A stretch of 34,146 bases of DNA. It comes from Flavobacterium sp. RSP15 (GTDB lineage Bacteria; Bacteroidota; Bacteroidia; Flavobacteriales; Flavobacteriaceae). The position numbers and the translations under genes were made by a program. The notes beneath the pieces were generated by a model. It ran no database searches, was not told where the DNA came from, and saw only the letters and a list, made by a program, of their open reading frames with translations. This document shows positions 7,509 through 16,692 of this stretch, piece after piece; within the stretch, counting starts at the first letter, position 1; every line of letters starts with the position of its first letter. The stretch spans positions 1 through 34,146 of the forward strand of contig NZ_RYDL01000019.1 of NCBI RefSeq assembly GCF_003968755.1, written 5' to 3'.

Positions 7509-8099
7509 CTATAAATCAAATCCTAACGAAAACTGCAGTACTCGATTTTGTGCTTTTCCTTCCTCATAGATATCGCCCTTGCCTAAGTGATAGCGTACTC
7601 CTAAACTTATTCCGGAATCCGTTTTAAAACCTGCTCCAAAATTGATTCCCCAGTCAAAATTATTAGGTTCAAATTCTTGATTAGTATCAAATAAACTAAA
7701 CCCACTGTTAAACTCCTCTCTGTGCGAAACAGCCAATCCAATTTGAGGCCCCACTTCTAAAAAGAAATTTCTAGAAGGATAGGCTTTAAGCATCAATGGC
7801 AGGTTGATATAATTTAGCTTTTGTGTAAATGTCCCGCTACTATTCGTAATTACATACCCTTGTTGGGAATACAACAATTCTGGCTGAACAGAAAAACTAT
7901 TGCTTATAAACGACTCTCCATAAACCCCCACATGAAAGCTATGACGTTGAGCTGTTTCAGCATTTCCGTCAAATTGTACTGAGGATAAACTATACCCTCC
8001 TTTTATTCCTCCAAAAGATTTATTATTCGAGTTATTTTGGGCATTCACAGCGAGTGTCATACCAAAAAGCATCACGAGTATTAATTTTTGTTTTTTCAT
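7509..8099 (-). CDS. Outer-membrane beta-barrel protein, PorT/OmpW-like small barrel
   Basis: The 196-aa protein has a signal peptide (1-20, ending LAVNA). The rest resembles the eight-stranded outer membrane beta-barrel domain common in Bacteroidetes: FGGIKGGYSLSSV, HVGVYGESFISNSFSVQPEL, LNYINLPLMLKAY, FFLEVGPQIGLA, FDWGINFGAGF and the final VLQFSLGFDL. The phrase YINLPLMLK and a C-terminal strand ending in hydrophobic residues are diagnostic of this porin-family fold. It follows the metalloprotease-like gene by 24 nt on the same strand, so the two are probably an operon; no specific function is known. Confidence 0.8.
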   Translation of the reverse strand: MKKQKLILVMLFGMTLAVNAQNNSNNKSFGGIKGGYSLSSVQFDGNAETAQRHSFHVGVYGESFISNSFSVQPELLYSQQGYVITNSSGTFTQKLNYINLPLMLKAYPSRNFFLEVGPQIGLAVSHREEFNSGFSLFDTNQEFEPNNFDWGINFGAGFKTDSGISLGVRYHLGKGDIYEEGKAQNRVLQFSLGFDL

Positions 8100-8123
8100 C
8101 GATAGTGTTTTTAATGTATCCTA

Positions 8124-8897
8124 TTATTTTCCCCCGTTAGCTCTTAGATCTGCAATACATTGTGCATCCAATTGTGGTGCTGTACCTCCTGAGACCATCT
8201 CTCCAATACCACTACCTGTTTCTGCAGACCAAAACATTAAACACGTTTTTATATTACAATGCTTTGGGTGTTCCCCATCTTCATGGTTGCTTTGCAGTGC
8301 CGTTCCTAAGTTTGTTAAGCCAAAAATATGTCCAAATTCATGTGTTATGACAGTTGTTTCTAATACGCTTCTGCTGGGTTTAAAAGTGCTGTTGCTTAAC
8401 CCATGAATTGTTTGTTCATAAATAACAAATGAAGTATTTCTATACGCCGTTCCTAAAACAACTCCGCTGCTTGTATTTCTAGCTGATTCTCCATCTGCAA
8501 AAAAGGCCCAAACGGCAATTTCATTTGAGGTATTGTATTTTGTTCGGTTTGTTTCTTCAATTGCTACAATTTCCTCATTGGTATACGGAGAAGTCCCTGG
8601 TGACGGGATCGATCTCAATACAATATTAATCCCATTGGGCTTATGCGTTCGTGCTTCCAGAAAAGCTACAAAATTATTTATTGCTATACTGGTTGGCTGA
8701 AAACCAGCAACATAAACCACTTCAATAACCATACTTTTAAACTTTTTATCTGATAATAAATCGTTTGCAGAACTACCTGTGGACTGTTTATTAGTAATGG
8801 GATCAACAGTCTCAATTTCTTCTGTTACATCATTTTCTTTTGAACAGGATACCAATAAGGCAAAACCTACGCACAGGATTACAAGTACTTTTTTCAT
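8124..8897 (-). CDS. Lipoprotein zinc metalloprotease, metzincin-like (archaemetzincin-like HC..C.M motif)
   Basis: This 257-aa lipoprotein (signal ending LLVSC, Cys18) has a low-complexity linker to about residue 50 and then a catalytic domain. The zinc motif is HEFGHIFG (His186, Glu187, His190, Gly193), the start of a metzincin HExxHxxG. The third ligand is displaced: a segment rich in His (205, 210, 213) follows, then HCNIKTCLM, which matches the HCx4CxM part of archaemetzincins (M54). A 19-residue insertion-like stretch separates the two parts. From memory, Flavobacteria carry such genes under the label membrane metalloprotease. It should act in the periplasm or at the cell surface; the substrate is unknown. 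The barrel gene follows within 24 nt. Confidence 0.75.
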   Translation of the reverse strand: MKKVLVILCVGFALLVSCSKENDVTEEIETVDPITNKQSTGSSANDLLSDKKFKSMVIEVVYVAGFQPTSIAINNFVAFLEARTHKPNGINIVLRSIPSPGTSPYTNEEIVAIEETNRTKYNTSNEIAVWAFFADGESARNTSSGVVLGTAYRNTSFVIYEQTIHGLSNSTFKPSRSVLETTVITHEFGHIFGLTNLGTALQSNHEDGEHPKHCNIKTCLMFWSAETGSGIGEMVSGGTAPQLDAQCIADLRANGGK

Positions 8898-8927
8898 TAT
8901 TATCTATTTATATTAAAGTTTATTATT

Positions 8928-8961
8928 AAAAAACAGCTGCCTAAAAAGACAACTGTTTTTT
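8928..8961 (-). terminator. Terminator after the repeat lipoprotein gene (minus strand)
   Basis: An imperfect stem has A6-CAGCTG (8928-8939) pairing with CAACTG-T6 (8950-8961). Read on the minus strand it ends in a T run. It sits between the lipoprotein gene (stop at 9001) and the metalloprotease gene, suggesting that the latter has its own promoter or depends on readthrough. Confidence 0.6.
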
Positions 8962-9000
8962 GAGAAATTAAAAAAATTAAACCCAACTTAAAAGTCTAAT

Positions 9001-10044
9001 TTATATTTGTTTCAAAACTAATGTCGCCGCTGCATTAGTTGAACTTTGTAATGATATCGTTGTTGCATTAAAAGAAGTTACTTTCCAATCATTATTCAAT
9101 AAGCTAAAAGAAGCGTTACTTGTAAAATTTAATTTAAGAAAGACTTCTATTTGTGAGCTTACAGCGTACGTACCATTTACAGTTGAATTTAAATTATTTA
9201 CCGCTTTTACACTCCAATCATTTGCAAAATCTATTGTAAAATCTTTGTAATTAGTTGCTGAATTTACTCCAGAACTTACAAATGATTCTACTTTGAATTT
9301 GCCGTTTACCATAATGGTTTCTAATTTTTTTGAATTTTGAGCTGCTTCGTCTTTAGTTGCTTCTGTTTTAAGAGACGCCACAATAGTAGCTTGCAATTCT
9401 GCATCACTAGAAATTGTAGTTTTTGAACCATCACTGGTTGTAACTGACATTGGATAATTTACTGAAAACAATTCCGTACTACTAATATTAGTCATATACG
9501 TATATAATTGCTGTTCGGATGTGATAACAACGCTTCCCGTTTGTTGAACACTTAAATTATAGGTCAAAATAGTAATTGGAAAACTAATATTTACTGACGA
9601 AATAGCATTCTGACCAGATGATTGTGCGGAGGAACAAGCATTAATTATAGCATTATACTCTGTTTGGTTACTTACATTAACCTCTGTATAATTACTTAAT
9701 TTAACTTTTAAAGGAAATTGTAATACTACAGAATCCTGATCATTATTATACTGTCCAAGGATAGAAATGACTTGTTGATAATTGACTTGGCTAAAAAGAG
9801 TAACTTGCGTTCCATTTACTCTAGCTGAAGCTGGCAGGATAATAGAAGAACAAGAGGTGCCGTCTAAAAAATCATCCGATGATCCGTCATACATAGAGGT
9901 ACGTTTCAGATTGTTTGCTGTAGTTGAGTTTGCCGCATTTGTATTTGGATTTTGTCCTTGCTCGTTATCCACTTCACTTTGACAAGATGCAAATCCGAAT
10001 AGAGTCATTAATGCTATTCCAGTAATCGTTTTTAATTTTTTCAT
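9001..10044 (-). CDS. Repeat-containing lipoprotein of unknown function
   Basis: Using the ATG at 10044 rather than the TTG three codons upstream gives 347 aa with a signal peptide ending FASC (Cys21). A Gln/Asn/Thr-rich linker (22-46) follows, then a region (about 68-225) of internal repeats built on a strand with a Phe/Tyr-Pro pair followed by a strand and an x-EL/EY-xxxI helix: VVLQFPLKVKL, VNISFPITILTY and FSVNYPMSVTTSDG. The C-terminal part (about 240-347) alternates like a lipocalin-type small barrel (NGKFKVESFV, FTIDFANDWSVKAV, VFLKLNFTSNASFSLLN). I do not recognise the family. It diverges from the ECF sigma gene across a 260-nt spacer, hinting at shared regulation or a ligand-binding role. 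Confidence 0.6.
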   Translation of the reverse strand: MKKLKTITGIALMTLFGFASCQSEVDNEQGQNPNTNAANSTTANNLKRTSMYDGSSDDFLDGTSCSSIILPASARVNGTQVTLFSQVNYQQVISILGQYNNDQDSVVLQFPLKVKLSNYTEVNVSNQTEYNAIINACSSAQSSGQNAISSVNISFPITILTYNLSVQQTGSVVITSEQQLYTYMTNISSTELFSVNYPMSVTTSDGSKTTISSDAELQATIVASLKTEATKDEAAQNSKKLETIMVNGKFKVESFVSSGVNSATNYKDFTIDFANDWSVKAVNNLNSTVNGTYAVSSQIEVFLKLNFTSNASFSLLNNDWKVTSFNATTISLQSSTNAAATLVLKQI

Positions 10045-10304
10045 AACGTTCAAATTTAATATATTTTTGTTTGTAGAGGCGCTGTTTTTGACACCTTTCT
10101 TTTAGTAAGACAACTACATTCCGTTTTACCCTATTCTATTTTTAAAAAAAAATATAAATTTTTATCAAAAAAATTCATAAATAACTATACAACAGCATTA
10201 TACGATTTTATATTTTTTTTAAGTAAAAATCAATTCGAATTAACCTGACTGCTTTTTGAAAAAAAAATTACATTTACAATCTACAATAAATGAATCCCTT
10301 TTAA

Positions 10305-10820
10305 ATGGACGACCAAAAAAGTACACTTTGCGAAGAAAAACACTTTAGAGACTTTTACTTAAAGCAAGTACAATCAGCAACTAATTTTGCCTATTATAAA
10401 TGTGGTAATACTGATACTGCTTTAGATTTAGTTCAAGATGCTTTTACTAAAATTTGGGAGAATTGTGCCAAAATTGATTTCAGTAAAGTAAAGACTTATT
10501 TATTTACAACGATATCAAATTTATTTCTGAATACCATAAAACACCACAAAGTAGTATTGCAGTATGCGAAAGAAACACCAAATTTAGACACCAATAATCA
10601 AAATCCAGAATATTTATTTCAAGAAGAAGAGTTCAAACAAAAACTTACTAAAGCAATTGCATCCTTAAGTGAAGCGCAACGAGAAGTGTTTTTGATGAAT
10701 CGAATCGATGGCAAAAAGTACCGTGAAATTGCTGAAATACTCGATATTTCTCAAAAAACTGTAGAAAAAAGAATGTCGGCTGCACTGCAACTATTAAAAT
10801 CCCAGATAGAAAACCTATAA
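10305..10820 (+). CDS. ECF-type RNA polymerase sigma factor (FecI-like)
   Basis: The 171-aa protein has a region 2 (about residues 12-80; ALDLVQDAFTKIWEN matches the core of region 2.2) and a region 4 helix-turn-helix (about 118-168; LSEAQREVFLMNRIDGKKYR, then IAEILDISQKTVEKRMSAAL). There is no region 1.1 or 3, as in ECF sigma factors. It heads a run of sigma, FecR anti-sigma factor and STN-type TonB receptor, the standard Bacteroidetes cell-surface signalling order, so it should be released when the receptor binds its ligand. It is divergent from the lipoprotein at 9001-10044. The ATG at 10305 is the only good start. Confidence 0.93.
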   Translation: MDDQKSTLCEEKHFRDFYLKQVQSATNFAYYKCGNTDTALDLVQDAFTKIWENCAKIDFSKVKTYLFTTISNLFLNTIKHHKVVLQYAKETPNLDTNNQNPEYLFQEEEFKQKLTKAIASLSEAQREVFLMNRIDGKKYREIAEILDISQKTVEKRMSAALQLLKSQIENL

Positions 10821-10882
10821 GTGGCCCTTTTACCGTAGGGTAATTTAAAAGTTAGTTGTCTTATACATATAGCGATATTAAA

Positions 10883-11797
10883 ATGAAAAACGAAAAAGAA
10901 ATATTAAAATGGTTGGACGATGCACTTTCAAGTACAGAAATTGAGGATTTAAAACAATCTGATGACTTGCAAACACTTGAGAAAATTGCTTATTATGCCT
11001 CTAAAATGGAAGCTCCACAAGTAGATGCTCAGGAAGCTTTTGCTGCATTTACTGCTAGAAATCAGTCTAAAAAGGAAACAAAAGTCAGAACCCTAAATTT
11101 TAAAACAGTGTTTAAAGTAGCTGCAGTTTTAGTGGTTTTATTGACGTCGTCTTATTTTTTGTTTTTTAATAACATTCAGACATTTGAGACCCAAATAGCA
11201 CAAACAAAAACCTTTAACCTTCCTGATGATTCTGAAGTAATCTTAAATTCTGATTCAAAAATAACTTTTAACGACAAAAAATGGGCTGATCAAAGAGATT
11301 TAACTTTAGACGGAGAAGCCTTTTTTAAAGTCAAAAAAGGACAAACTTTTAGTGTGCGAACAGATGCGGGAATTATTACTGTCTTAGGAACACAATTTAA
11401 TGTAAAAAAACGGAACAAATATTTTGAAGTAAATTGCTATGAAGGCTTAGTTAGCGTGTCCTACAAAAATCAAATCGTTAAATTGCCTCCTGGCAAAACA
11501 TTCCGAATTATAAATGATGCCAGAGAAGGAGTTCAAGACTTAAATACAAAAAACCCTTCGTGGATTCAAGAAGAATCTAGTTTTGACCGTGTTCCTTTTA
11601 ATCAGGTTATTGCAGAACTGGAGCGTCAATATGATCTAAAAATTAAAACACAAAATCTGGATACAACTAAGTTATTTACAGGCAGTTTTACACATAAAGA
11701 TCAAAATATAGCCCTTCAGGCAATTACAATTCCACTTAAATTAAGTTATAAAATGGAAGGGAAAACCGTTATATTTTATAATTATGATGAAAAATAA
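10883..11797 (+). CDS. FecR-family anti-sigma factor / sigma regulator
   Basis: From the ATG at 10883 the protein has 304 aa; a longer frame from TTG 10856 is less likely. A cytoplasmic N-terminus (1-73) that would bind the sigma factor precedes one transmembrane helix (about 76-95, KTVFKVAAVLVVLLTSSYFL). A periplasmic FecR domain follows (about 105-215; FNLPDDSEVILNSDSKITF, LDGEAFFKV, VLGTQFNVKK, LPPGKTF), then a C-terminal DUF4974/STN-like domain (about 232-302) that should touch the receptor. It follows the sigma gene by 62 nt. Its 3' end overlaps the receptor start by 14 nt, implying translational coupling. Confidence 0.93.
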   Translation: MKNEKEILKWLDDALSSTEIEDLKQSDDLQTLEKIAYYASKMEAPQVDAQEAFAAFTARNQSKKETKVRTLNFKTVFKVAAVLVVLLTSSYFLFFNNIQTFETQIAQTKTFNLPDDSEVILNSDSKITFNDKKWADQRDLTLDGEAFFKVKKGQTFSVRTDAGIITVLGTQFNVKKRNKYFEVNCYEGLVSVSYKNQIVKLPPGKTFRIINDAREGVQDLNTKNPSWIQEESSFDRVPFNQVIAELERQYDLKIKTQNLDTTKLFTGSFTHKDQNIALQAITIPLKLSYKMEGKTVIFYNYDEK

Positions 11798-14318
11798 AGG
11801 ACTGATTTTGCTATTACTTTGTTTCGGGAGCTTATGCTATGGACAAAATTCATCAAAAAAAATTCCACTAACGGCTCTTATCCTTTCTGTAGAGAAACAA
11901 TTTAATATTAAATTTTCGTATGCTGTAGAAGATGTAGCGGCTGTTTCAATTGAAAAACCTGAAACTACACTCACATTACCTCAGGTTATAGATTATCTTA
12001 ATGCTAAAACAGTACTGAATTTTAAAGTTTTAGACAAGCGGTACATAACCGTTTCAGTCATCAATAAAACAATAGCTGTTTGCGGGACTGTCTTTGACCA
12101 AGAGAATAAGAGGCCACTTTCCGGTGCTTCTGTACTGGTAAAGAACACTTCCAGAAGCACCGTTACGACTGAAAACGGCACCTTTAAATTACAAAATATA
12201 CCTCTGAATTCAACAATTATGCTATCCTATTTAGGGTATGAAATAAAAGAGGTCCCTGCTAAAGAACTGTTTTTATCCGGTACTAATTGTCTGGAAATTA
12301 CTCTTACAGCAAAAAGCGAAACGCTGAACCAAGTGTTAATTAATGTGTATTTGACCCCTGGTTTGCAAAAGTTTTTAGACGGTAGTACCGTTTTAAACAC
12401 AAAAAAATTTGGGATTCTTCCTGGACTTATTGAACCTGATATTTTACAATCTATACAAATACTCCCCGGAATTGAAAGTACCAATGAAAGCATTGCAAAC
12501 ATCAATGTTCGTGGTGGGACTAACGATCAGAACCTAGTCATTTGGGATAATATCAAAATGTACCATTCCGGTCATTTCTTCGGATTGATTTCTGCCTATA
12601 ATCCAAATCTAACCGAAAAAGTGACTGTTAGCAAAAACGGAACTAGTGCGGAGTACAGTGATGGAGTTTCCAGCACCATTAACATGCAAACCAAAGACGT
12701 AGTGACGAACAAATTTTCCGGTGGTGCCGGCGTCAATCTCATCAGTGCCGATGCATTTCTTGCCATTCCGTTAGCTAAGGATCTAGAACTTCACCTCTCA
12801 GGACGCCGTTCTATCACAGATCTTTTCGATACACCAACTTATACTAATTATTTTGAAAGAAGTTTTCAGGACAGCGAAATCAATGCCGATAGCTCGGACA
12901 AGAATACTAATTCTGATTTTTACTTTTACGATTTTACCGCTAAATTACTTTTTGATTTAAATGATAAACACCAGTTTAGAGCCAATATTATTGGGATCAA
13001 TAATGCTTTAGCCTACTCTGAGAGCAACGCTATTACGAACAATACCGAAACAAAAGCAAGTACCCTTTCTCAAAATAATATTGGTTACGGAGGAAACTGG
13101 AAAGCACAATGGACCTCAAAATGGAGTACCAACCTGATTACTTATTTTTCAAAATACAATATCGACGCCACTGATTATAGGGTAGAAACTGACCAACGAC
13201 TCACAGAAACCAATGAAGTTCTGGAAACTGGCGTGAAACTAAATACCTATTATAAAGTAAATAAGCACCTAATCATTTTATCCGGGTACCAGTTTAATGA
13301 AACAGGAATGTTAAACGAAACTACCGTTAGTGCTCCGTCATATGAACGGACCAAAAAGGATGTGCTGTTAAATCACTCCCTGTTTTCTGAAGCGGAATAC
13401 AACAACGCTAACACCTATTTTAGAGTTGGTATGCGTGTAAATTATTTTCAAAAATTTAATAAATTTTTGATTGAACCAAGAATAAATATCCGACAAAAAT
13501 TATCAACTACTTTTGCTCTGAAACTAGAAGGAGAATTTAAAAATCAAACTACAGCACAAATAATTGATTTTGAAGATGATTTTCTTGGTGTTGAAAAAAG
13601 ACGTTGGGTTTTAGTAAACAATCAAGATATCCCAATTGCAACAAGTAAACAAGGCTCTTTTGGAATCGAATTCAATCAAAAAAAATTAAATATTGAGCTT
13701 ACTGGATTTTATAAATTGGTAAAGGGTATAACGGCTTCTAATCAGGGTTTCTATAATAGTTTTCAGTTTATTAATGCCAACGGCAGCTATACAGCAAAAG
13801 GAATTGAGTTTTTAGCCAATAAAACAGCTCGTAAATATAGTGCTTGGTTCAGTTACACCTATAGCATCAATGATTATGAATTTGCTGTTTTTACGCCTTC
13901 TATTTTTCCTAATATTGCGGATATAAGACATTCTTTTTCTATTGGGTTTTATTATGATATAATCAAAAATCTAAAAGTATCTGTTGGTGGAGTATGGCGA
14001 AACGGGCAACCGTACACAAAACCCATTCCAGGAAATGAAACCATACAAGACGGAAATGCCACAATGGTCAACTACGATTCCCCCAACAATGAAAATTTAG
14101 ATAATTTCATGCGTTTAGACGCTTCCTTACAGTATAATTTCAACCTGTCTGAATCAATTAAAGCTTCGTTTACAGCCGGTGTAATCAATGCCTCCAATCA
14201 GGACAATGTCATCAATCGCTATTACAAAGTCAATCCAAATGATACTAATGATGCCATTCAAGTAGACAATAAGTCACTTGGCTTAACGCCAAATATAAGT
14301 TTCAGAGTAAATTTTTAA
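11784..14318 (+). CDS. TonB-dependent outer-membrane receptor/transducer with STN domain
   Basis: The 844-aa protein has a signal peptide (1-20), an STN domain (about 27-92; PLTALILSVEKQFNIKFSYA) for signalling to FecR, and a carboxypeptidase-regulatory-like Ig domain (about 97-178; GTVFDQENKRPLSGASVLVK). A plug domain (about 210-305) shows IQILPGIES and INVRGGTNDQNLVIWD. A 22-strand-type barrel runs to the C-terminal SFRVNF. Receptors of this class import a ligand with TonB energy and report it to the anti-sigma factor. No SusD gene follows, so a polysaccharide system is unlikely. The PepSY gene downstream fits siderophore, heme or metal uptake, but the ligand cannot be read from sequence. 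Either of two adjacent ATGs (11784, 11787) could start it. Confidence 0.93.
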   Translation: MMKNKGLILLLLCFGSLCYGQNSSKKIPLTALILSVEKQFNIKFSYAVEDVAAVSIEKPETTLTLPQVIDYLNAKTVLNFKVLDKRYITVSVINKTIAVCGTVFDQENKRPLSGASVLVKNTSRSTVTTENGTFKLQNIPLNSTIMLSYLGYEIKEVPAKELFLSGTNCLEITLTAKSETLNQVLINVYLTPGLQKFLDGSTVLNTKKFGILPGLIEPDILQSIQILPGIESTNESIANINVRGGTNDQNLVIWDNIKMYHSGHFFGLISAYNPNLTEKVTVSKNGTSAEYSDGVSSTINMQTKDVVTNKFSGGAGVNLISADAFLAIPLAKDLELHLSGRRSITDLFDTPTYTNYFERSFQDSEINADSSDKNTNSDFYFYDFTAKLLFDLNDKHQFRANIIGINNALAYSESNAITNNTETKASTLSQNNIGYGGNWKAQWTSKWSTNLITYFSKYNIDATDYRVETDQRLTETNEVLETGVKLNTYYKVNKHLIILSGYQFNETGMLNETTVSAPSYERTKKDVLLNHSLFSEAEYNNANTYFRVGMRVNYFQKFNKFLIEPRINIRQKLSTTFALKLEGEFKNQTTAQIIDFEDDFLGVEKRRWVLVNNQDIPIATSKQGSFGIEFNQKKLNIELTGFYKLVKGITASNQGFYNSFQFINANGSYTAKGIEFLANKTARKYSAWFSYTYSINDYEFAVFTPSIFPNIADIRHSFSIGFYYDIIKNLKVSVGGVWRNGQPYTKPIPGNETIQDGNATMVNYDSPNNENLDNFMRLDASLQYNFNLSESIKASFTAGVINASNQDNVINRYYKVNPNDTNDAIQVDNKSLGLTPNISFRVNF

Positions 14319-14418
14319 GGATTATTTTATTACCACCTAAGGTAGATTTTATAGCTTTATTTATAATGTGCTGATAAAAAAATTTAATCCAAATTACCAT
14401 AAAAAACAGTGCATTAAA

Positions 14419-15009
14419 ATGACCGAAAATAATTCAAGAAAACGACAAGCTAAATTACTCCGGATTTTTAGAAAATTACACAGAACAACTGGCGCTTTTT
14501 TATTCCTATTTTTCTTTATTGTTTCCGTGACAGGACTATTATTAGGTTGGAAAAAAAATAGTGGCGGACTACTGCAATCAAAATCTTATCAAGGTACTTC
14601 GGTGCAATTTAAAGACTGGCTTACTATTGATAGTTTGCATAAAAATGCTTGCAAAATTGTACACGATTCTATTTCAGCAGATAGTACTTTAGAACTAGAG
14701 CGCATTGAAATAAAAAAAGATAAAGGAATGGTAAAATTTATTTTTGCTGAGAATTATTGGGGAATTCAACTAGACGGAGCAACAGGAAAATTATTGCATA
14801 TTGAAAGACGAAGATCTGATATTATTGAAAAAATACACGATGGATCAATTGTTGACGATTACTTCAAAACGGGTAGTGGTTTCTTCAAATTATTTTATAC
14901 AACCGTCATGGGATTTGCACTTTTACTGTTTACAATCACAGGATTCTGGCTCTGGTATGGGCCTAAGAGGATGAAACGAAAATCATTAAGTGATAATTCA
15001 AGTAAATAA
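14419..15009 (+). CDS. PepSY-associated transmembrane protein
   Basis: The 196-aa inner-membrane protein has an N-terminal helix (about 25-45) preceded by RKLHRTTG, with the His typical of PepSY_TM families. A periplasmic PepSY-like middle (about 55-145; WGIQLDGATGKLLHIERR) and a second helix (about 165-183, MGFALLLFTITGFWLWYG) follow, then a basic tail. Relatives sit beside TonB receptors for siderophores and are thought to help reduce or release iron in the periplasm. It begins 100 nt after the receptor, on the same strand, without a clear terminator between them, so it is likely part of the operon. I preferred the ATG at 14419 to the GTG at 14368, because the extra 17 residues add nothing family-like. 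Confidence 0.85.
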   Translation: MTENNSRKRQAKLLRIFRKLHRTTGAFLFLFFFIVSVTGLLLGWKKNSGGLLQSKSYQGTSVQFKDWLTIDSLHKNACKIVHDSISADSTLELERIEIKKDKGMVKFIFAENYWGIQLDGATGKLLHIERRRSDIIEKIHDGSIVDDYFKTGSGFFKLFYTTVMGFALLLFTITGFWLWYGPKRMKRKSLSDNSSK

Positions 15010-15116
15010 TACTTTATTATTTTCTCTATTATTGCATAAATAATCATAATTATTCCTCTGCAATGTCATCTGCAAAGAAGACTAAAATAAAAGGTTACGC
15101 TTTAATTTAGTTCCAA

Positions 15117-15164
15117 GGACAGATCAAAAAAGCCTGTTTAATAATTCAACCAGGCCTTTTGTCC
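15117..15164 (-). terminator. Terminator of the phosphoglucosamine mutase gene
   Basis: GCCTG (15132-15136) pairs with CAGGC (15151-15155), with outer pairing of A and T runs and GGAC/GTCC. On the minus strand it ends in a T-rich run just past the stop codon at 15182. Confidence 0.6.
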
Positions 15165-15181
15165 GTATTTATTTTAGATTT

Positions 15182-16573
15182 CTAAGATATTCCAGCCACT
15201 GCTTTTATTTCATCAATAATTCGAAGTGCCAAAGCATCTGCTTTCTCTTGTGAAGCAGCTTCGGTATAAATACGAATTATAGGCTCCGTATTCGATTTTC
15301 TAAGGTGAACCCAATTGTCAGCAAAGTCAATTTTTACACCGTCAATGGTTGTACTATCTTCGTTTTTGTATTTTTCCGTCATGGCAACAAGAATCGCATC
15401 TACATCAATTTGTGGCGTCAATTCGATTTTGTTTTTGCTCATATAATATTCCGGATACGAAGCACGCAAAGCCGAAACTGTCATTTTTTTGTTAGCCAAA
15501 TGCGTTAAAAACAGCGCTACTCCCACTAAACTATCACGACCGTAATGCAGTTCCGGATAAATGATTCCGCCATTTCCTTCACCACCTATTACAGCATTAT
15601 TCTTTTTCATCAACTCGACTACATTTACCTCACCCACCGCACTGGCTTCATAGCTTCCATTATGCAAATTAGTTACATCACGCAACGCACGGGAAGACGA
15701 CATATTCGAAACCGTATTTCCTGGTGTTTTACTCAATACATAATCGGCGCAAGCCACCAAAGTATATTCTTCACCAAACATCTCTCCGTCTTCACAAATG
15801 AAAGCCAAACGATCCACATCAGGATCTACCACGATTCCTAAATCTGCTTTTTCTTTGACAACCAATTCTGATATATCAGTCAAATGCTCTTTCAACGGTT
15901 CGGGATTATGAGGAAAATGACCATTTGGTTCACAGTATAATTCGACTACTTCAACGCCCATTAATTCCAATAATCTTGGAATAATAATTCCTCCAGAAGA
16001 ATTTACACCATCCACAACCACTTTAAATTTAGCTGCTTTTACTGCATCAACATCTACCAAAGGTAAATTCAACACTTCATCAATATGAATATCCATGTAG
16101 GCGTCGTTAATCATAATTTCTCCCAAATTATCCACATCTGAGAAATCGAAAGCTTCCTCTTCAGCAATTTCAAGAATTTTCAAGCCTTCTTCTCCATTCA
16201 GGAATTCTCCTTTTTCATTCAATAATTTCAAGGCATTCCATTGTTTTGGATTGTGAGAAGCGGTAAGGATAATGCCACCTTCAGCTTTTTCTAACGGAAC
16301 AGCAACTTCAACCGTTGGCGTTGTTGATAGACCTAAATCAATCACGTCGATTCCTAAACCAATTAAAGTATTTACCACCAAATTGTGAATCATTGGTCCC
16401 GAAATACGGGCGTCACGACCTACAACAACAGTAATTTTTTCTTTTCCGATATATTTTTTTAACCAAGTTCCGTACGCCGCGGCAAATTTAACTGCATCAA
16501 CAGGTGTCAGGTTATCCCCTACTTTACCGCCTATTGTCCCACGTATTCCCGATATTGATTTTATTAAAGTCAT
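15182..16573 (-). CDS. glmM: Phosphoglucosamine mutase (alpha-D-phosphohexomutase family)
   Basis: The 463-aa protein has all four phosphohexomutase signatures. They are the N-terminal SISGIRGTIGG; the phosphoserine loop TASHNP with Ser106; the metal site DPDVDR (Asp250, Asp252, Asp254); the sugar-specificity loop GEGNGGIIYP (331-340); and the phosphate-binding RKSNTEPIIRIYTEA near the C-terminus. The substrate loop with EGNGG favours glucosamine-6-phosphate to glucosamine-1-phosphate conversion for UDP-GlcNAc synthesis, but a phosphomannomutase or glucomutase of the same family is not excluded. It is cytosolic and stands alone, divergent from the acpH-ggt operon. Confidence 0.9.
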   Translation of the reverse strand: MTLIKSISGIRGTIGGKVGDNLTPVDAVKFAAAYGTWLKKYIGKEKITVVVGRDARISGPMIHNLVVNTLIGLGIDVIDLGLSTTPTVEVAVPLEKAEGGIILTASHNPKQWNALKLLNEKGEFLNGEEGLKILEIAEEEAFDFSDVDNLGEIMINDAYMDIHIDEVLNLPLVDVDAVKAAKFKVVVDGVNSSGGIIIPRLLELMGVEVVELYCEPNGHFPHNPEPLKEHLTDISELVVKEKADLGIVVDPDVDRLAFICEDGEMFGEEYTLVACADYVLSKTPGNTVSNMSSSRALRDVTNLHNGSYEASAVGEVNVVELMKKNNAVIGGEGNGGIIYPELHYGRDSLVGVALFLTHLANKKMTVSALRASYPEYYMSKNKIELTPQIDVDAILVAMTEKYKNEDSTTIDGVKIDFADNWVHLRKSNTEPIIRIYTEAASQEKADALALRIIDEIKAVAGIS

Positions 16574-16617
16574 TGATTATTATTTTAAATTTTGAATTTT
16601 AAATTATAAATTGTTCA

Positions 16618-16625
16618 CAAATATA
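16618..16625 (-). promoter_or_regulatory. Putative -7 box for glmM
   Basis: The minus strand reads TATATTTG, a perfect TAnnTTTG, 45 nt before the glmM ATG. There is no clear -33 TTG at standard spacing. Confidence 0.5.
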
Positions 16626-16692
16626 ATAATTGACAGTTTATAAAAGTCATTTAGAATTCAAAATTCATCTTTTAAATTCCTAAATTAGGCGA

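Noticed and set aside
14319..14418. Possible terminator between the TonB receptor and PepSY genes
   Set aside because: The ACCT-A-AGGT pairing is only 4 bp with no following T run, so it does not support a transcript end.
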